Notes: generated from the letters alone by a model not told the origin. Shown: positions 20,615 through 31,700, numbered from the stretch's first letter. The stretch is 64,000 nucleotides of DNA from Pyropia yezoensis (GCA_009829735.1 CM020619.1:32776283-32840282); one strand, 5' to 3'. Made by a program: numbers and translations.

Positions 20615-20725
20615 GGATGGCAGTTAACGATCGTTAAGAAAATCCTTACCGAGTTAACGATCGTTTAACGACTTTAACGATGTCGTTTAACGACTTTACC
20701 GATCTTCCTTACCGACATACTTGTC
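20615..20725. repeat. AT-rich cluster of TTAACGA motifs
   Basis: GTTAACGATCGTTAA is a palindrome at about 20621, and GTTAACGATCGTTTAACGA, CTTTAACGATG and GTTTAACGAC follow within 80 bp. Such clustered short motifs are typical of subterminal transposase-binding regions of hAT elements, and a BED-finger ORF lies next to it. This is an inference. Confidence 0.45.
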
Positions 20726-21122
20726 TTGTAATTATGATGTACTTAACATACAATGATGTCACCTCCTCATTCCACTCTTCATGTACCAGTCGCGCCAGCG
20801 CCCCGTACAGGGGGGTCCTATTGGAAGAACGAGCCGGGCCAGCAGTGCGTGGCGCGCAGCTTCCACCGGTCTGCTTGTAGAACGAGCACTTTCGCAGGTG
20901 AGGGATCATCTTGTCCCTGCGGCCGTGCACCGGCGCGGCTGGTGTCACGACGGGGTGCTTGGAGATGGCTGCCTCGTCACCGTCACATGCATCTACATCT
21001 TCGAGGTACCTCTGGTGGGCTGCCTCGCAGGCGCGGCAGAAGGCGATCCAATAGTTGGTCGGCTTGCCCTCGCCGTCCAGCACGTGGTCGCCAGTTGTTT
21101 GAAACGCAGACCACAGGTCCAT
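20709..21122 (-). pseudogene. BED-type zinc finger fragment, probably from a hAT-like transposase
   Basis: A 137-codon frame beginning MDLWSAFQTTGDHV. It has a finger-like arrangement: W and F, then CRAC, a long insert of about 50 residues, and HLRKC. This order matches the BED fingers at the N terminus of hAT transposases, although the insert is longer than usual. No catalytic hAT core is present to the left, where the frame runs into the TTAACGA cluster, so this looks like an internally deleted copy. It could also be a host zinc-finger protein fragment. Confidence 0.4.
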
Positions 21123-21499
21123 CGCGGTACTCAGGTACAGCCGGAAAAGGCGAAGAAGAATAGTGGGGCTGCGTGCACTGGTGGCCTCGTCAGTCGCTGG
21201 TGCGCGCGCACGGCAGCAGCGCCGGTCGCAATCCCGACCCTTGAATCATGGGCGGATAGCACACGAGTGACTGATGTCTCGAATTGCACCTTGCGTCATA
21301 TAAGTGCGAAAGCAGTTGGAATTATCGACTTAAAACGAGTTCTCGTCTCGCTCGCGGCGGCAGCGGCGGCCCAACGGGCTTGTGGTGCCCTCGCGGGGGC
21401 TGGAGAAGTACGCGGCGGCGGAGCGGCTTGCGGAGGGGGGGGGAGTGGGGGGAGGGGGGGCGGGGCTGACCAGCAAGCGCGCAGGGATGAAGCGGGCGC

Positions 21500-22690
21500 G
21501 GGGAACTTTGCCCCCTTGCCCGCCATGTACGCCCAGTTTTCCCAGTTGGCCGCCGGCTCATAGTCGATGAGGGTGGCCTCAAAGTAGGCCGCGCCGGCGC
21601 GCCAGTCGGGGTGGCCCAGCTCATTGACGAGGAAGGATGCCTCATTCTGCCGCAGTCGATTGGACAGGCAGCCAGTGGCGGCCAGCTCCCGCATGCCCGC
21701 GTCGACAAACCGCACGCCCGTGGCGCCCGCCACCCATGAGTCGTACCGCGAGCGGTGGACGGGGGACAGGCGGCGGGGGGCAAAATCAGCGGCGGACTGG
21801 TCCGAGGCGTGACCCCGCCACGCAAACAGGGCGAGCCCAACAGCGGCGGCGGTCCAACGGAATAAGTCTCGGGTGAGCAGCTCAAACACCAGCCAGTGCG
21901 TACTGTCGTCGGCAACCCCCGTGCAGGCTTCGTACGCCCGGATGGCCACGTACACGGTGCGAGGCGAGATGCAACCATTAGAGAGGTAGGCGGCCAGCTT
22001 TCATGACCCGTCGGCCGTCCCCGAGTCATTGCGCGTCTCCTTGTAGTGGAGACTTTCAGCAGGTACGGATCTGGATAGGTTGCGGGTAGCTCCTGGGTAG
22101 CTCTGCACCCAAACTTGATACCCAGCTCCGTACCAAGAACACCTTCAGCAGGTAGAAATCTCGGTAAGACGTCTCGGTCGAGTACTTTCCACAAGTTGCA
22201 TGGCACGACGTCAGCGTGAAGAAAACCTACATTGCTGAAGGTGGCAACACCGTGGAGGCCGCGAGTTGGCCCTGCTTGTGAGACGTTCGACGGGCATCGT
22301 GTGCATATGAAAACTGGTTCTGTCATGTGGGGGGGGCGGTTGTGGCGGGCGGCGGGGGCCTGCGGACGCCCGAGCTCTCACCATCTGCTACCAAGCTCGA
22401 GAAGACGAGTGCCAGTCAATCTGACCCGGACGTCGGGAGGGTCATTTGGGAATTGTTCTCCACGTGGCCAACGTGGCGAGCCAGGCATATCCAGATCCAT
22501 CCCGGTAGAGAGGGCTGGATAGGCACATTTTGCTTGCCGGATCTGGGTCGGAGGGCCGTACGTGGTAATCGCGTCACGCCACATACCCACAACATACCCA
22601 GATCCTACCTGCTGAAAGTCTCTAGTGGCGCAGATGGTCACCAGCCGTCATCCAATCGTGCAGTCGTGCGGCGGCAGCCGTCTTGCCACC
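21500..22690 (-). pseudogene. DASH-type cryptochrome/photolyase fragment, broken by a MITE and a stop
   Basis: The minus strand reads the FAD-binding half of a CRY-DASH protein: GGKTAAAARLHDWM, then HYKETRND at the MITE edge, KLAAYLSNGCISPRTVY, DDSTHWLVFELLTRDLFRW, FVDAGMRELAATGCLSNRLR and NWENWAYMAGKG. These follow the plant CRY3 order (GGES, YKETRN, GCISPR, NSTYWVLFELIWRDYF, ANMKELSTTGFMSNRGRQ, NYGNWTYGAGVG). A 574-bp MITE is inserted at 22049-22622, and an in-frame TGA (minus; + strand 22001-22003) replaces a residue just before KLAAY. The N-terminal Rossmann domain and the C-terminal tail are not seen. Family members bind FAD and an antenna pigment and repair single-stranded cyclobutane dimers in organelles. 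This copy cannot make a full protein. Confidence 0.75.
22049..22622. mobile_element. MITE, 574 bp, inserted in the cryptochrome fragment
   Basis: The ends are inverted repeats starting GAGACTTTCAGCAGGTA, with similarity continuing for about 35 bp. The element is flanked on both sides by TAGTG (22044-22048 and 22623-22627), a 5-bp target duplication. The inside codes for nothing recognisable. It is a non-autonomous DNA transposon of undetermined superfamily. The cryptochrome reading frame is recognisable on both sides. Confidence 0.85.
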
Positions 22691-22699
22691 ACGTCCACA

Positions 22700-24087
22700 A
22701 GCCTAGTCAAGGTGGCTCTTTTGGATTGAAAATGACTTGCATCTTCCTCCCCCCTGACAGAGCGCTGCTCCAGTCTGACACTGGTTGGAGGACACGCTGG
22801 CGAAAAGCGTCGGCCCGCAAGCGCACATTTGATCCGTAAAGAAGAGACCTCCGAGACGCTCATCCGTCGGCGCAAATTCGACTCGATGCGCCGATGTTTG
22901 ACGACGCTTCCGGACTTTTCGCCGGCTGCGAAGCACCACGACGGCCAGCGGCCGTACAGCTGTCTTCACCCAGACATCTGCTGTCGTTTGGAGTTTTCTT
23001 TTTGTTCTCTCGCTCGCTGTATACGATGCAGCAGAGCGAAAGTGTCGGGTTCCGGGCAGCAGAGGAGCCGTGGTACGTGTGACAAATCTTGGACGTCCCC
23101 CCCACGCTGCTCGTTCTGGGAACTCGTAACAGCGACGAATAGCTTCCGCCGTCCGCACCCTCTCTCGCGGCATGAGTTGAGACCCACTTCTTCTCACTGG
23201 CCGTGGCTCCACCTACTCCTTTTGGCACGCAGGATCTAACCTATCAAGCAGTCGTCAGTTTTCTGCTTCTGAGATCACTCATGTGTCTACTAGGAAGTTG
23301 CATGTGCTCAGATGCCGTGGGTGCTGTATGCTTTTCCTCAAGACCTCCTTGGAGGCATCGAAGTGGAAGCAGTCTGTCGAGCGTCCCCTCCCCCCCCCTC
23401 GCGCACCACCGCGCCTGCCACCTCACGCAGAAGGGCGCATACTTGCCAGCCACTCAACAATGATGTTGCAAAGTAGGAGCGGGGGGGGGGGGACACCCCG
23501 CACAGTGCGTCTTGAGGGGGGAAGCCGGCCGAAAGGAGCTTGATGGCGTGGTGAGATTCCAGTGCAGTCGTGGCTTGATGGGTGGCGGGGATGCATCCGC
23601 GTCCTGTTTGCAGCAAAAGGAAAGAGGCCACTCGCCTGCGCTGCCCCAGCGTGCTCCTCCGACGGCAGCCGAACGCCAAACTGCACATGCTTGCTAGCCG
23701 CCGTCGAAGACAAGGGGATGACAGAGGGCGGGCAATGCACACCGAAGAAGATGCTTGACAGGCGCGAGGAGGGGAGAGCAACTGATGTGTCACGATGGGT
23801 GGGGCAGGCGGAGACGAGCGCGTGACAAGTGCCAAACGAGGCCGTCGCGTCGCCATTGTGGGGCGGCGCGCTGGTGCGGTGCTGTGGTGGGAACAAAATA
23901 TTTAACGACGATGCAGAGGCACTCGAATGTTCACTGCGCCTAACGCGCCGAGGAGGGGCATCGACCTTTCCAAGTGAGGCAAAAAGTGCGTTCTCGACCA
24001 CGAGCATGTCCAAAAACCTTACACCGTCCCCTGCCCAATGACACATGAGAATTAATAGGCTGCCGCCAATGATGAGATACGGCTTGA
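22700..24087. other. Unassigned region
   Basis: About 1.4 kb upstream of the cryptochrome fragment. Competing ORFs exist on both strands, none with a recognisable domain; in particular no photolyase N-terminal Rossmann domain was found. It may hold decayed exons or transposon remains. Confidence 0.4.
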
Positions 24088-24219
24088 ATGAAATTCCAAC
24101 GGGCCGCTACACTGGGCCTTGACGAGGCGTGTCCAGGGCCGCGCGGGGGTCCACCGCCGCGTCCGCGGCGTGCACAATGGGTGACCCACATTCGCTCCAC
24201 ATACAGTGGCTATTCCGTT

Positions 24220-24266
24220 ATGTCCGGCTCGATTATATCAGACCCTGACATAATCGAGCCGAACAT
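24220..24266. repeat. Near-perfect hairpin, 22-bp stem
   Basis: ATGTCCGGCTCGATTATATC at the left pairs with its inverse ending AATCGAGCCGAACAT at the right across a 3-nt loop (ACC), with two mismatches in 22 bp. The context is low-coding DNA. It could be two abutting transposon ends or a structured transcript element. Confidence 0.6.
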
Positions 24267-24289
24267 CCCCGCGCGAGGGCTCCTCAGCA

Positions 24290-24624
24290 ATGTTCCGCCA
24301 GAACATCAAACGGGAGTTCATAAAATTGTTGGTACGCAATGCAGACTTGATGAAATCTGTTGCAAATGGCACACAGGTCGGCGGCGATACAGTACCAACT
24401 GGGCACCGGCATCACCGTCGCCGTCGTACAGATCACTGCCGCCTGCAAGAAACGGTCGGTACATGTCAACCTTTATCCTGTGCTTCACGATGGCGACCGA
24501 GTTTGCGGGAGTGGACGCTGCCGGCCGTGCCGAGGCAGCTCATCGCTGGCTGGCGGCCGAGAGTGACGTAGAGGCAGTCGATGAGACGGTGGATATGGTT
24601 TTAGCTGGAGAAGAGGAGGATTGA
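24290..24624 (+). CDS. Weak coding remnant, unknown
   Basis: Several + frames in this stretch have non-biased composition, for example IQYQLGTGITVAVVQ near 24380 and an acidic C-terminal end (AAHRWLAAESDVEAVDE) closing at 24624. They are in different frames and no domain is recognised. It ends directly before repeat R1 copy 2. It may be a decayed gene or chance. Confidence 0.2.
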
Positions 24625-24639
24625 TAGATAAACTTGTGT

Positions 24640-25090
24640 GTTATGGTACGATGCACAAAAAAGATACATCGAGGATCTCTTCAGCTCGGGCCCGGGAGGC
24701 ACACCCCCCGTGGCAGGGTCTGCAAGCGCCATGCTGACAGAAGACGCTGAGACGGCCTTGCGCGACCACGCAGTCGCGAGTTCGCGTGGCACTCGATGAT
24801 GTGGAGACCCCCCCTCAGCAACGCCTTCAGGGCATTGGCAGCTCATGGCCCTGAACTGGAGCCATCGTTTTTGGAATGATTTGTATGCCTTGGCCTTTCG
24901 CTCGGGCCCATGCGCTAACTGAGGCTTGGAAGAGGGGTGGTGCACATTAGGGTGGTCCCGGGGGAGGAACGGAGGGCGGTTTTTTCACTTTCTTTTTCCG
25001 TGTGCGAGAGCTCGACCGTCAAATGCGCTGCTCCAGACGGAAATGTTCCAAGGCATGAGTTCGCGAGACCGGCCGACTGGTGCTGTCCGG
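24640..25090 (-). repeat. Dispersed repeat family R1, copy 2 (inverted)
   Basis: Inverted relative to copy 1 at 14935-15400, with the same blocks in the same order: CCAAGCCTCAGTTAGC, ATGGGCCCGAG, TTCTGTCAGCATG and TCGATGTATCTTTTTT. Two internal segments differ completely, so the family is old or mosaic. Confidence 0.65.
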
Positions 25091-25377
25091 CGTCTCTGGT
25101 GCTTGTTGGGGGCAGGGAAGAGATGAGGGTGCCGGGTGCAGCCAATGGCGGGGCTCCTGAGAAGGGAGGGGAGGGGGGGGGTGGTGCCGGGTGCAGCCAA
25201 TAGCGGGGCCCTGGCAGAGACGGGCGCCACATCCCGTCCCTCTCATGAAGGACGTGCCACGAGCGGGAGAATCGTTTAGGCCCACTGCCTCGGCAGCACC
25301 ACTGCGATCCTCCCCCACCCCCCCTCCCGTCAACCCCCCGGCCGTTGCCGCCGCTACCCTCTTGCCCACCACCACCA

Positions 25378-25919
25378 ATGGCGAGTGTTCCCGCAGGACC
25401 GACCGTCGCGCAGCTGGCCTCCCCCCCGCGGCCAGCCGCCGCCACCCCAGCTGCCGCAGCCGCTACCGCCGCTGCGCGTGCCCTCATCCCCCCCGTAGCG
25501 GGCGGGCGGTCGCCGCCTGCCAAGCGGGGGGGCACCCTCCCTCCTCCTCCTCCCCCCCCCCCCCCCATCGCCGACGCCGCCGCAGCCGTCGCCGCCGCCG
25601 CCGCCGCTGCCGCCACTGCTGCCACAGCCCCCGCGACCGGCGTCGATGGCCCCCACACGACGGACGGGGCAGAGGCGAGCCGCGGCCGCTTGGGCGCCGC
25701 CGGGCCGCCGCGGCCGCCGCCGTCGGCCTACATCTCGACCACCCCCCGCAGCGGACGCGCCCCCCCCCTCCACGGCCGGCAGCGCCCGCAACGCCTCCTC
25801 CGCCGCGGCGCGCGCCGCGTCGAGGCGGGCGGCTTCGCGGCCGACCGCCGCAGCCACCCACGCCACCGAGCGGAGAGCGACGAGGAGGGGCAGCGGCGGG
25901 CCGCCGCCGCCACCACCAC

Positions 25920-25953
<34 letters not shown>

Positions 25954-25962
25954 GCGGCCGCC

Positions 25963-25993
<31 letters not shown>

Positions 25994-26085
25994 CCGCCAC
26001 CGCCGCCCGCGACCGAGCCGTCGAGGGCGGTGGCGAGTGGGCCACCGACAGCGGCGGGGCGGCTCGCCAAGGGCATGGAGCTGTG
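25378..26085 (+). CDS. Host gene of unknown function, N-terminal part, split by element C
   Basis: A plausible start (ACCAATGGCG) at 25378 opens an Ala/Pro-rich frame. A second + frame carries on to the insertion point with a non-repetitive GRLAKGMEL. That same frame resumes after the 3' target duplication at 35736 with LWGALWLTAAEAAF, which indicates that the element sits inside a coding exon. The region around 25920-26010 is CCG repeat, read as poly-Pro or poly-Gly depending on strand and frame. No domain is recognised. An opposite-strand gene cannot be fully excluded because both strands are open in this DNA. Confidence 0.4.
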
Positions 26086-26656
26086 TGTAGCATCCCTGGC
26101 CCCGACTTGGCGCCGACCCGGGACTACAACCAGAGGGCACCAGGTGCCAGAACACGCCCGCCGTGTGGTGATGGTTGGCGGCCGTGGCCCGTGCCCGGCA
26201 CGGGGATGCGGTGGACTACGCTATCCACACGTGAGAGAGGGATTGCTGATGGGTTTTTGCATACTTGTGAGGGACTTGATTTGAGAAAATTTGAGTGCGA
26301 GATTAGTGAGTGGGAATAGAATTAGTAGTGATAGTGGCCCCCGACCTGACGAGGTTAGACTCGGGTCGGGGCCACTCGGGGTTATGGGGGGGCTACCTGG
26401 CCAACGTGCCGAGGCTCCCCCAGATGCACGTTAAGAGGGACAGCGAGGCGCCCTTGGCCCGCGCCCTCGGGAAAAAGACAACTGCGCGTTTGCTTTCCTC
26501 TTCCCCGTGTGCACTACCGTGCGTATCTGTTTGCTCTGCGAGCAGGCACGTGAGGCAACAGGCATACCATTCTCGTAGTTCCCCTTTCTGTGTTACCTGT
26601 CCCTTTCCCCCGAGGGATATTGACACGTGTCTGAGAGGATCGAGTTTTATACCACA
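26086..26656 (+). repeat. 5' LTR of element C
   Basis: 571 bp, TGTAGCATCC...ATACCACA, repeated at 35165-35735. The boundaries are fixed by the target duplication and by the primer-binding site that follows. Confidence 0.95.
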
Positions 26657-26660
26657 TATT

Positions 26661-26678
26661 TGGTGGAGCAGCAGGGGA
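26661..26678 (+). other. Primer-binding site of element C
   Basis: TGGTGGAGCAGCAGGGGA, 4 nt after the LTR end, is identical to the sites in elements A and B. The complementary tRNA 3' end would read ...GCTGCTCCACCA; I do not assign the tRNA. Confidence 0.75.
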
Positions 26679-26868
26679 TGATTGGAGTGTTTGAGAAGAG
26701 ACATTTGGGAGCAGCGGTTGGGTTGTTCCTGTTCTGTCTTTTTCGGTGGTTTGGGAATTATTTGCACCCGTTTACGGGAATCCCATTCCTGGCTCTCCAA
26801 CCCCTCTCTTGTGGTCTGGCGATCTTTGGACACGCAGGCAACTGGACTGTGGCTGTCAAGAGACCAAC

Positions 26869-28629
26869 ATGGCTACCCTCCCTGGCACGACGGTGCCCGA
26901 AGGGGTAGACCCCGCGTCCCTTGATGCATCCCTGGTCACCGCGGGGGACGGTGCCCAACCCGGCGTTCTCCCTACGGGTGAAGCAGACCTGGGTGTGACA
27001 TCCGGTAGCGGACTGGAGTCCACAGGCGGCCAAGCACCACCTGCTCCCGTTCCTCCGGCTGTTCCTCCTGTGGGAGCCACCCCGGGGTCAACGGCGTTTG
27101 AGTCCGCTCGCAGCAGACGTCTCCCTCCTGTCGGTTCTACTCCTCAACCTCCAGGGATAGCCCCTGGTGTGTTTACTCCTGGACCCACACATGGCAGTTG
27201 GGTGTATGCACCTCTTCCTGTGGGCACTAGCGATGCCAGAGGCACCGTTGTGACTGGTTCTACGGGTCTCCCTGAGACCTCGACTCCTGGGACCGGCCAA
27301 GCTTTTCCTCCCCTTGCATCCTATGGGGCGGGGAGCTCCAAGACCGGTAACCGGAGCAGCCGAAGGCGTCGGCGTCATCGCCGTCGCTCTAGCACCAGCG
27401 AGACCAGTTCCTCCAGCTCCGAGGAGGGATATGATTGGGATGCATCTCCCGGTCCCACCCGGCGCAGGCTAGTCGAGTTTGACTTCCCTGCCCACCAAGT
27501 GGGAGATGCCACCCTGAACAAGGTCACGTATTGGGGTAACTACCGGCTGGAGAACCAAGACCAAGGTTACACCCGGAAGATGGCCAAGAAGATGGCGTCC
27601 CTGAACCGGCGAATGCAGCCGAGCTTCGGGGGACATCCTAAGTTTTCCGGGAAGAGACCGGCGCTTATCTTTGCCTTCCTGCGCCGGTTTGTCAAGGCAT
27701 GCAATGACAACGATGTGTCCGAGGGCAAGGCTCTCTACCTCCTGGTTAACTTCATGACCGGAGAAGCGGAACAGCGGTTTGCACAGGTTCTACCAGACTC
27801 TGCCGGACACATTGTCGGACGTACCGTCGCGAGTTATCCGGAGGCGGTCAACTGGCTTCTGTCCAACTACGCTGACGCGGACTCTCTGCGTAAAGCAGTC
27901 GGCAGGCTGAACCGGGCAACCATGGAAAGACAAGAGACTCCAGAGGCGTTCGCCCGTCGTGTCCGGGAGATGAGCGATGCTTGTGGCAACGTTTACCCTG
28001 AGGACAGGCTCAAGATGATCTTCTCGGAAGGGCTTCCTGAATATCTTCAAGTGGATGCGGAGAACTACAACCAGGAACATCAAGAACATACCTTCCAGCA
28101 GTTGATGGCCTACACCCAGGGCAAGTGCCGGCAAGCCAGGGCCCTCCAAGCTCCCATGGTATCAACTCCCAAGCCGTTGTCGCGAGTTCGACCCGGACCC
28201 GACAAGTATAAGGGAGGTGATAGCCCTGTACCGGTACTCGCAGTTGGCGAGGCCTCACCCATGGGGTCAGGGGACAAGTGGGGCGGCTTCGTTTCCAAGG
28301 AGCAACCATCCCTGGTCGCCCCCAAGCAAGTCAAGAACCAGCGGTTCCGGTCTTGTTGGCTGTGCCAGAAGGAGGATCACATGTCCTACCAGTGCCCGAC
28401 CATTCCCAAGGACCTCCAGGAGAAACTCAAGCGTCAAGGACTGGTGTTTGCAAAGGCGGTCAACTGGGCTGACCGGCGAGCACCCTCCAAGATGGACCAG
28501 GCACAGGTACACGCAATCCGAGTGGCAACCTTACAGAGCATCACGGAGGCTCTGGCAAGGGAAGCTCGTACGGACTTTGACCTGGAGGCCGAAACCTCTA
28601 AGGACTCCTCGGACCCGGGAAACGAGTAG
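26869..28629 (+). CDS. Gag polyprotein of element C
   Basis: Start chosen at the Met at 26869 (AACATGG context, 586 codons); the frame is open from 26746, but that reads the untranslated leader. Residues 1-200 are Pro/Thr/Gly-rich with an Arg/Ser cluster (RSSRRRRRHRRRSSTS) near 165. The capsid-like core spans about 240-440, with FAFLRRFVKACNDNDVSEG as the block shared with Gag A. A CCHC zinc knuckle, CWLCQKEDHMSYQC, lies near residue 495. It forms the particle and packages RNA in the cytoplasm. Pol follows in another frame after a gap of about 130 nt, so pol expression needs a mechanism I cannot determine from the sequence. Confidence 0.9.
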   Translation: MATLPGTTVPEGVDPASLDASLVTAGDGAQPGVLPTGEADLGVTSGSGLESTGGQAPPAPVPPAVPPVGATPGSTAFESARSRRLPPVGSTPQPPGIAPGVFTPGPTHGSWVYAPLPVGTSDARGTVVTGSTGLPETSTPGTGQAFPPLASYGAGSSKTGNRSSRRRRRHRRRSSTSETSSSSSEEGYDWDASPGPTRRRLVEFDFPAHQVGDATLNKVTYWGNYRLENQDQGYTRKMAKKMASLNRRMQPSFGGHPKFSGKRPALIFAFLRRFVKACNDNDVSEGKALYLLVNFMTGEAEQRFAQVLPDSAGHIVGRTVASYPEAVNWLLSNYADADSLRKAVGRLNRATMERQETPEAFARRVREMSDACGNVYPEDRLKMIFSEGLPEYLQVDAENYNQEHQEHTFQQLMAYTQGKCRQARALQAPMVSTPKPLSRVRPGPDKYKGGDSPVPVLAVGEASPMGSGDKWGGFVSKEQPSLVAPKQVKNQRFRSCWLCQKEDHMSYQCPTIPKDLQEKLKRQGLVFAKAVNWADRRAPSKMDQAQVHAIRVATLQSITEALAREARTDFDLEAETSKDSSDPGNE

Positions 28630-28757
28630 GGCAGGCGCTCTCCCCAAGTGTCTTCCCGAACCTCCAACGGCAGGGTACTTCTACCTGTTCCCCCCTTGCG
28701 TGCCGGGAGAAAGGACGTCGGTTACCTGCTCAACCGGTAGCCGCCTGGACACCCTGT

Positions 28758-31700
28758 TTGTTCAAGGGGACATTGCTCGTCCTGCGTAAAGAAAACCTCA
28801 AGATTAATGCTCGTATGCGTGTGGGGGATAGCCTCCCCCAAGCTGTTACGCCGGTGGTTGACACGGGAGCCGGACCAAGCGTCATCACTGAGAACCTGTT
28901 ACCTCCGGGCTGGCTTCGATATGCCTGGAGAGCGCCTACCCGGACCCATATCGTCGACGCTTCGGGTCAAACCCTACGACCGCTTGGCCGTCTTCCTGTC
29001 GCCATCTATGTCAACAATGAACCAATGTTTTTTCCCTTTCTAGTAGTCAAGACCCTATCAGTCCCCCTCATCCTAGGCTGGGACTTCCAGAAGCAGCATG
29101 TCAAGAGCATCCTACCCGGAGAGGGGAAGGTCCAGTTCAACCATGGGTTTGTGTCACCGGTATTGGAGCATCTGGACGCCAAGGTTCGTGTAGCCAAGAG
29201 CAAGAGGGAACGCATCCCACCCTCTACCTTGACTCTCTTCAAACCGGTGCTCCTACCTCCTCGCTCGGAGACCAAGGTTCAAGTAACGACCCGGATTGCA
29301 GGTCAATGCCTGATCTACGGACGTAAGGGATTTCTGGCGAAACACCGGTTATACTTGGCCCACGGACATCACAAGAAGGTAGAAAGGCACACCCCGTTCC
29401 CGGTGCTCATCGTCAACGTGAGCCGGAAGCCAATAACCCTCGCCAAGGGCACCCGAGTTGGTACAGCAGAGCCTTACCGGGGATCCGCCCGTGCTATGAG
29501 CAAGGAAGACCTCCTGAACCTGCAACAAGAACTGGCATCCAACTTGACGGCCTTAGACGTACCTCCGAAACAAGAGCAGGCTGGCAGCGCTACTCCGAAA
29601 CCCGAACAAGCACCACCCGGGATGCCGAAGGTCAAGCAAGAAAATGTCCCTCCCGACTTGAAGGAGGCACTGGAGAAGCTTCTCCAGAAATATCGGCACC
29701 TGTGGTCGGGAGAGCTGGGCAAGATGGACGCCACTCTACACCGGATTCAACTCAAGCCGGAAGCTAAGCCAGTGCACATGCAACCATATCGGGCCGGACC
29801 TCATCGCCGGGATGAGATTGAGAAGCAGGTTAACAAAATGCTCAAGATGGATGTTATCAAGCCGTCTGATGGCGAGTGGGCTGTCCCGGTGGTAGTCGTC
29901 CCGAAAACCGGCGGTCACTTCCGTTTCTGCGTTGACTACCGGCGCCTGAACGAGATGACAGTCAAGGACGTATACCCGATACCCCGGATGGATGATTGCC
30001 TCGACTTTCTTGGTGATGCCACCGTCTTCTCGACGCTGGATTGTAATGCCGGTTACTGGCAGATCCCTCTGGCTGACGAGGACAAGGACAAGACCACCTT
30101 CACGTGCCACCTGGGACTATTCCGGTGCAAGCGTCTTCCTTTTGGTCTCACCAATGCTCCGGCAACCTTCCAAAGAGCCATCGACATCATCCTGTCCGGG
30201 CTAAGGTGGAGAACATGTTTGGTCTACCTGGACGACATTATCGTTTTCTCCAAGACCCCAGCGGAACACCTGGAGCACCTTCGGGAGGTCCTGGCCCTCC
30301 TGTCCAAGGCTGGAGTTACCCTCAAGGCCGAGAAGTGCCACCTGTTTGAGACTGAGGTGGAGTATCTGGGGCACGTGCTGAGTCCGGGGGAGCTCCGAGT
30401 CAATGAGAAGAACATCAAGGCCCTCCGGCATGCACGGCAACCCAAAACCCAGACGGAACTCAAGAGATTCCTGGGTATGTGCAACGTCTATCGCCGGTTC
30501 GTACGGGACTATGCTCTGATTGCCCGGCCATTGACCAAGATTACCAGCAAGAAGCTTCCCGCCCAACTCCCGGTGCTCGACGAGAAGCAGACCGCGGCCT
30601 TCGAAGAGCTCAAGAAGCGCCTGACCACCACTCCAGTACTGGCGTTACCCAAGCGGGAGGGCCAGTTTGTTCTGGAGACTGATGCCTGTGGCGTCCAGGT
30701 GGGGTGCTCACTACTCCAGCAGCAACCTGATGGGCACTTCCTTTCGATAGGCTACTACAGTCGCGTCTTGACTCCAGCCGAGCAGAACTATTCCACGACG
30801 GAGCGCGAGTGCTTGGCAGTCGTCTGGGCTTGCTTCCTGTTACGGCCATATCTTGAAGGACAAGAGTTCCTCATCCGGACGGATCACGCCAGTCTAAGGT
30901 GGCTGCTATGCATGGACAGCAGTCAAGGACGGGTCGCCCGGTGGCGCCTACGCCTTTCGGAGTTCAAGTACAAGGTGTGCACCAGAGCAGGGAGGGAGCA
31001 CCACTGCGCCGACACCATGTCCCGGCTGGAGACTCCTGCAGCCGATACCGGTCCTATCCCGGAGGAAATACCTTGCTTCATCCTCCCGAATGTCGGACGT
31101 GGCTGGCATGCTCCCCTGTATGAGACACCAGAAGCTGATCAACCGGTGACTATTCACCGGATGCTGGAGGCGCAACTGACGGATCCTCAATGCTTGGAGC
31201 TTCGCCACCAAATGGACCTGAACCGGAACAGTCGTTTCTCCGAGTCTACGGACGGACTCCTAGTACGGGTGTCACCCTTCGATGGGGCCACTCAAGTCTA
31301 CGTACCCCGGGGCCTACGAGCTGACATCCCACACCTGGAGCACTCGTCTCCCCAGGCCGGACATCCTGGTATCAATCGGATGTATGCTTCCATGAGACGA
31401 CACTATTACTGGGAAACCATGGCCAGTGACGTCCATAAGTACCTGGAGGCTTGTGTTTCTTGTGCCAGGAACCGGTTGTCCCAGAGGAAGAAGACTTCTA
31501 AGCTACGCCTATTCCCTGCGGCGGAGCCCTTTGCAAGCTTAAGCATGGACATCCTGGGGCCCCTACCTGAAACATCCAGTGGCAACATATACCTGCTCAT
31601 CATTTGTGACCGGTTCTCCAAGTTCACTCGAGCAATCCCGCTGAGGACCATCACGGCTCTGGATGTCACGTCAGCCTTCTGCGAGTACTGGATAGCTGCC

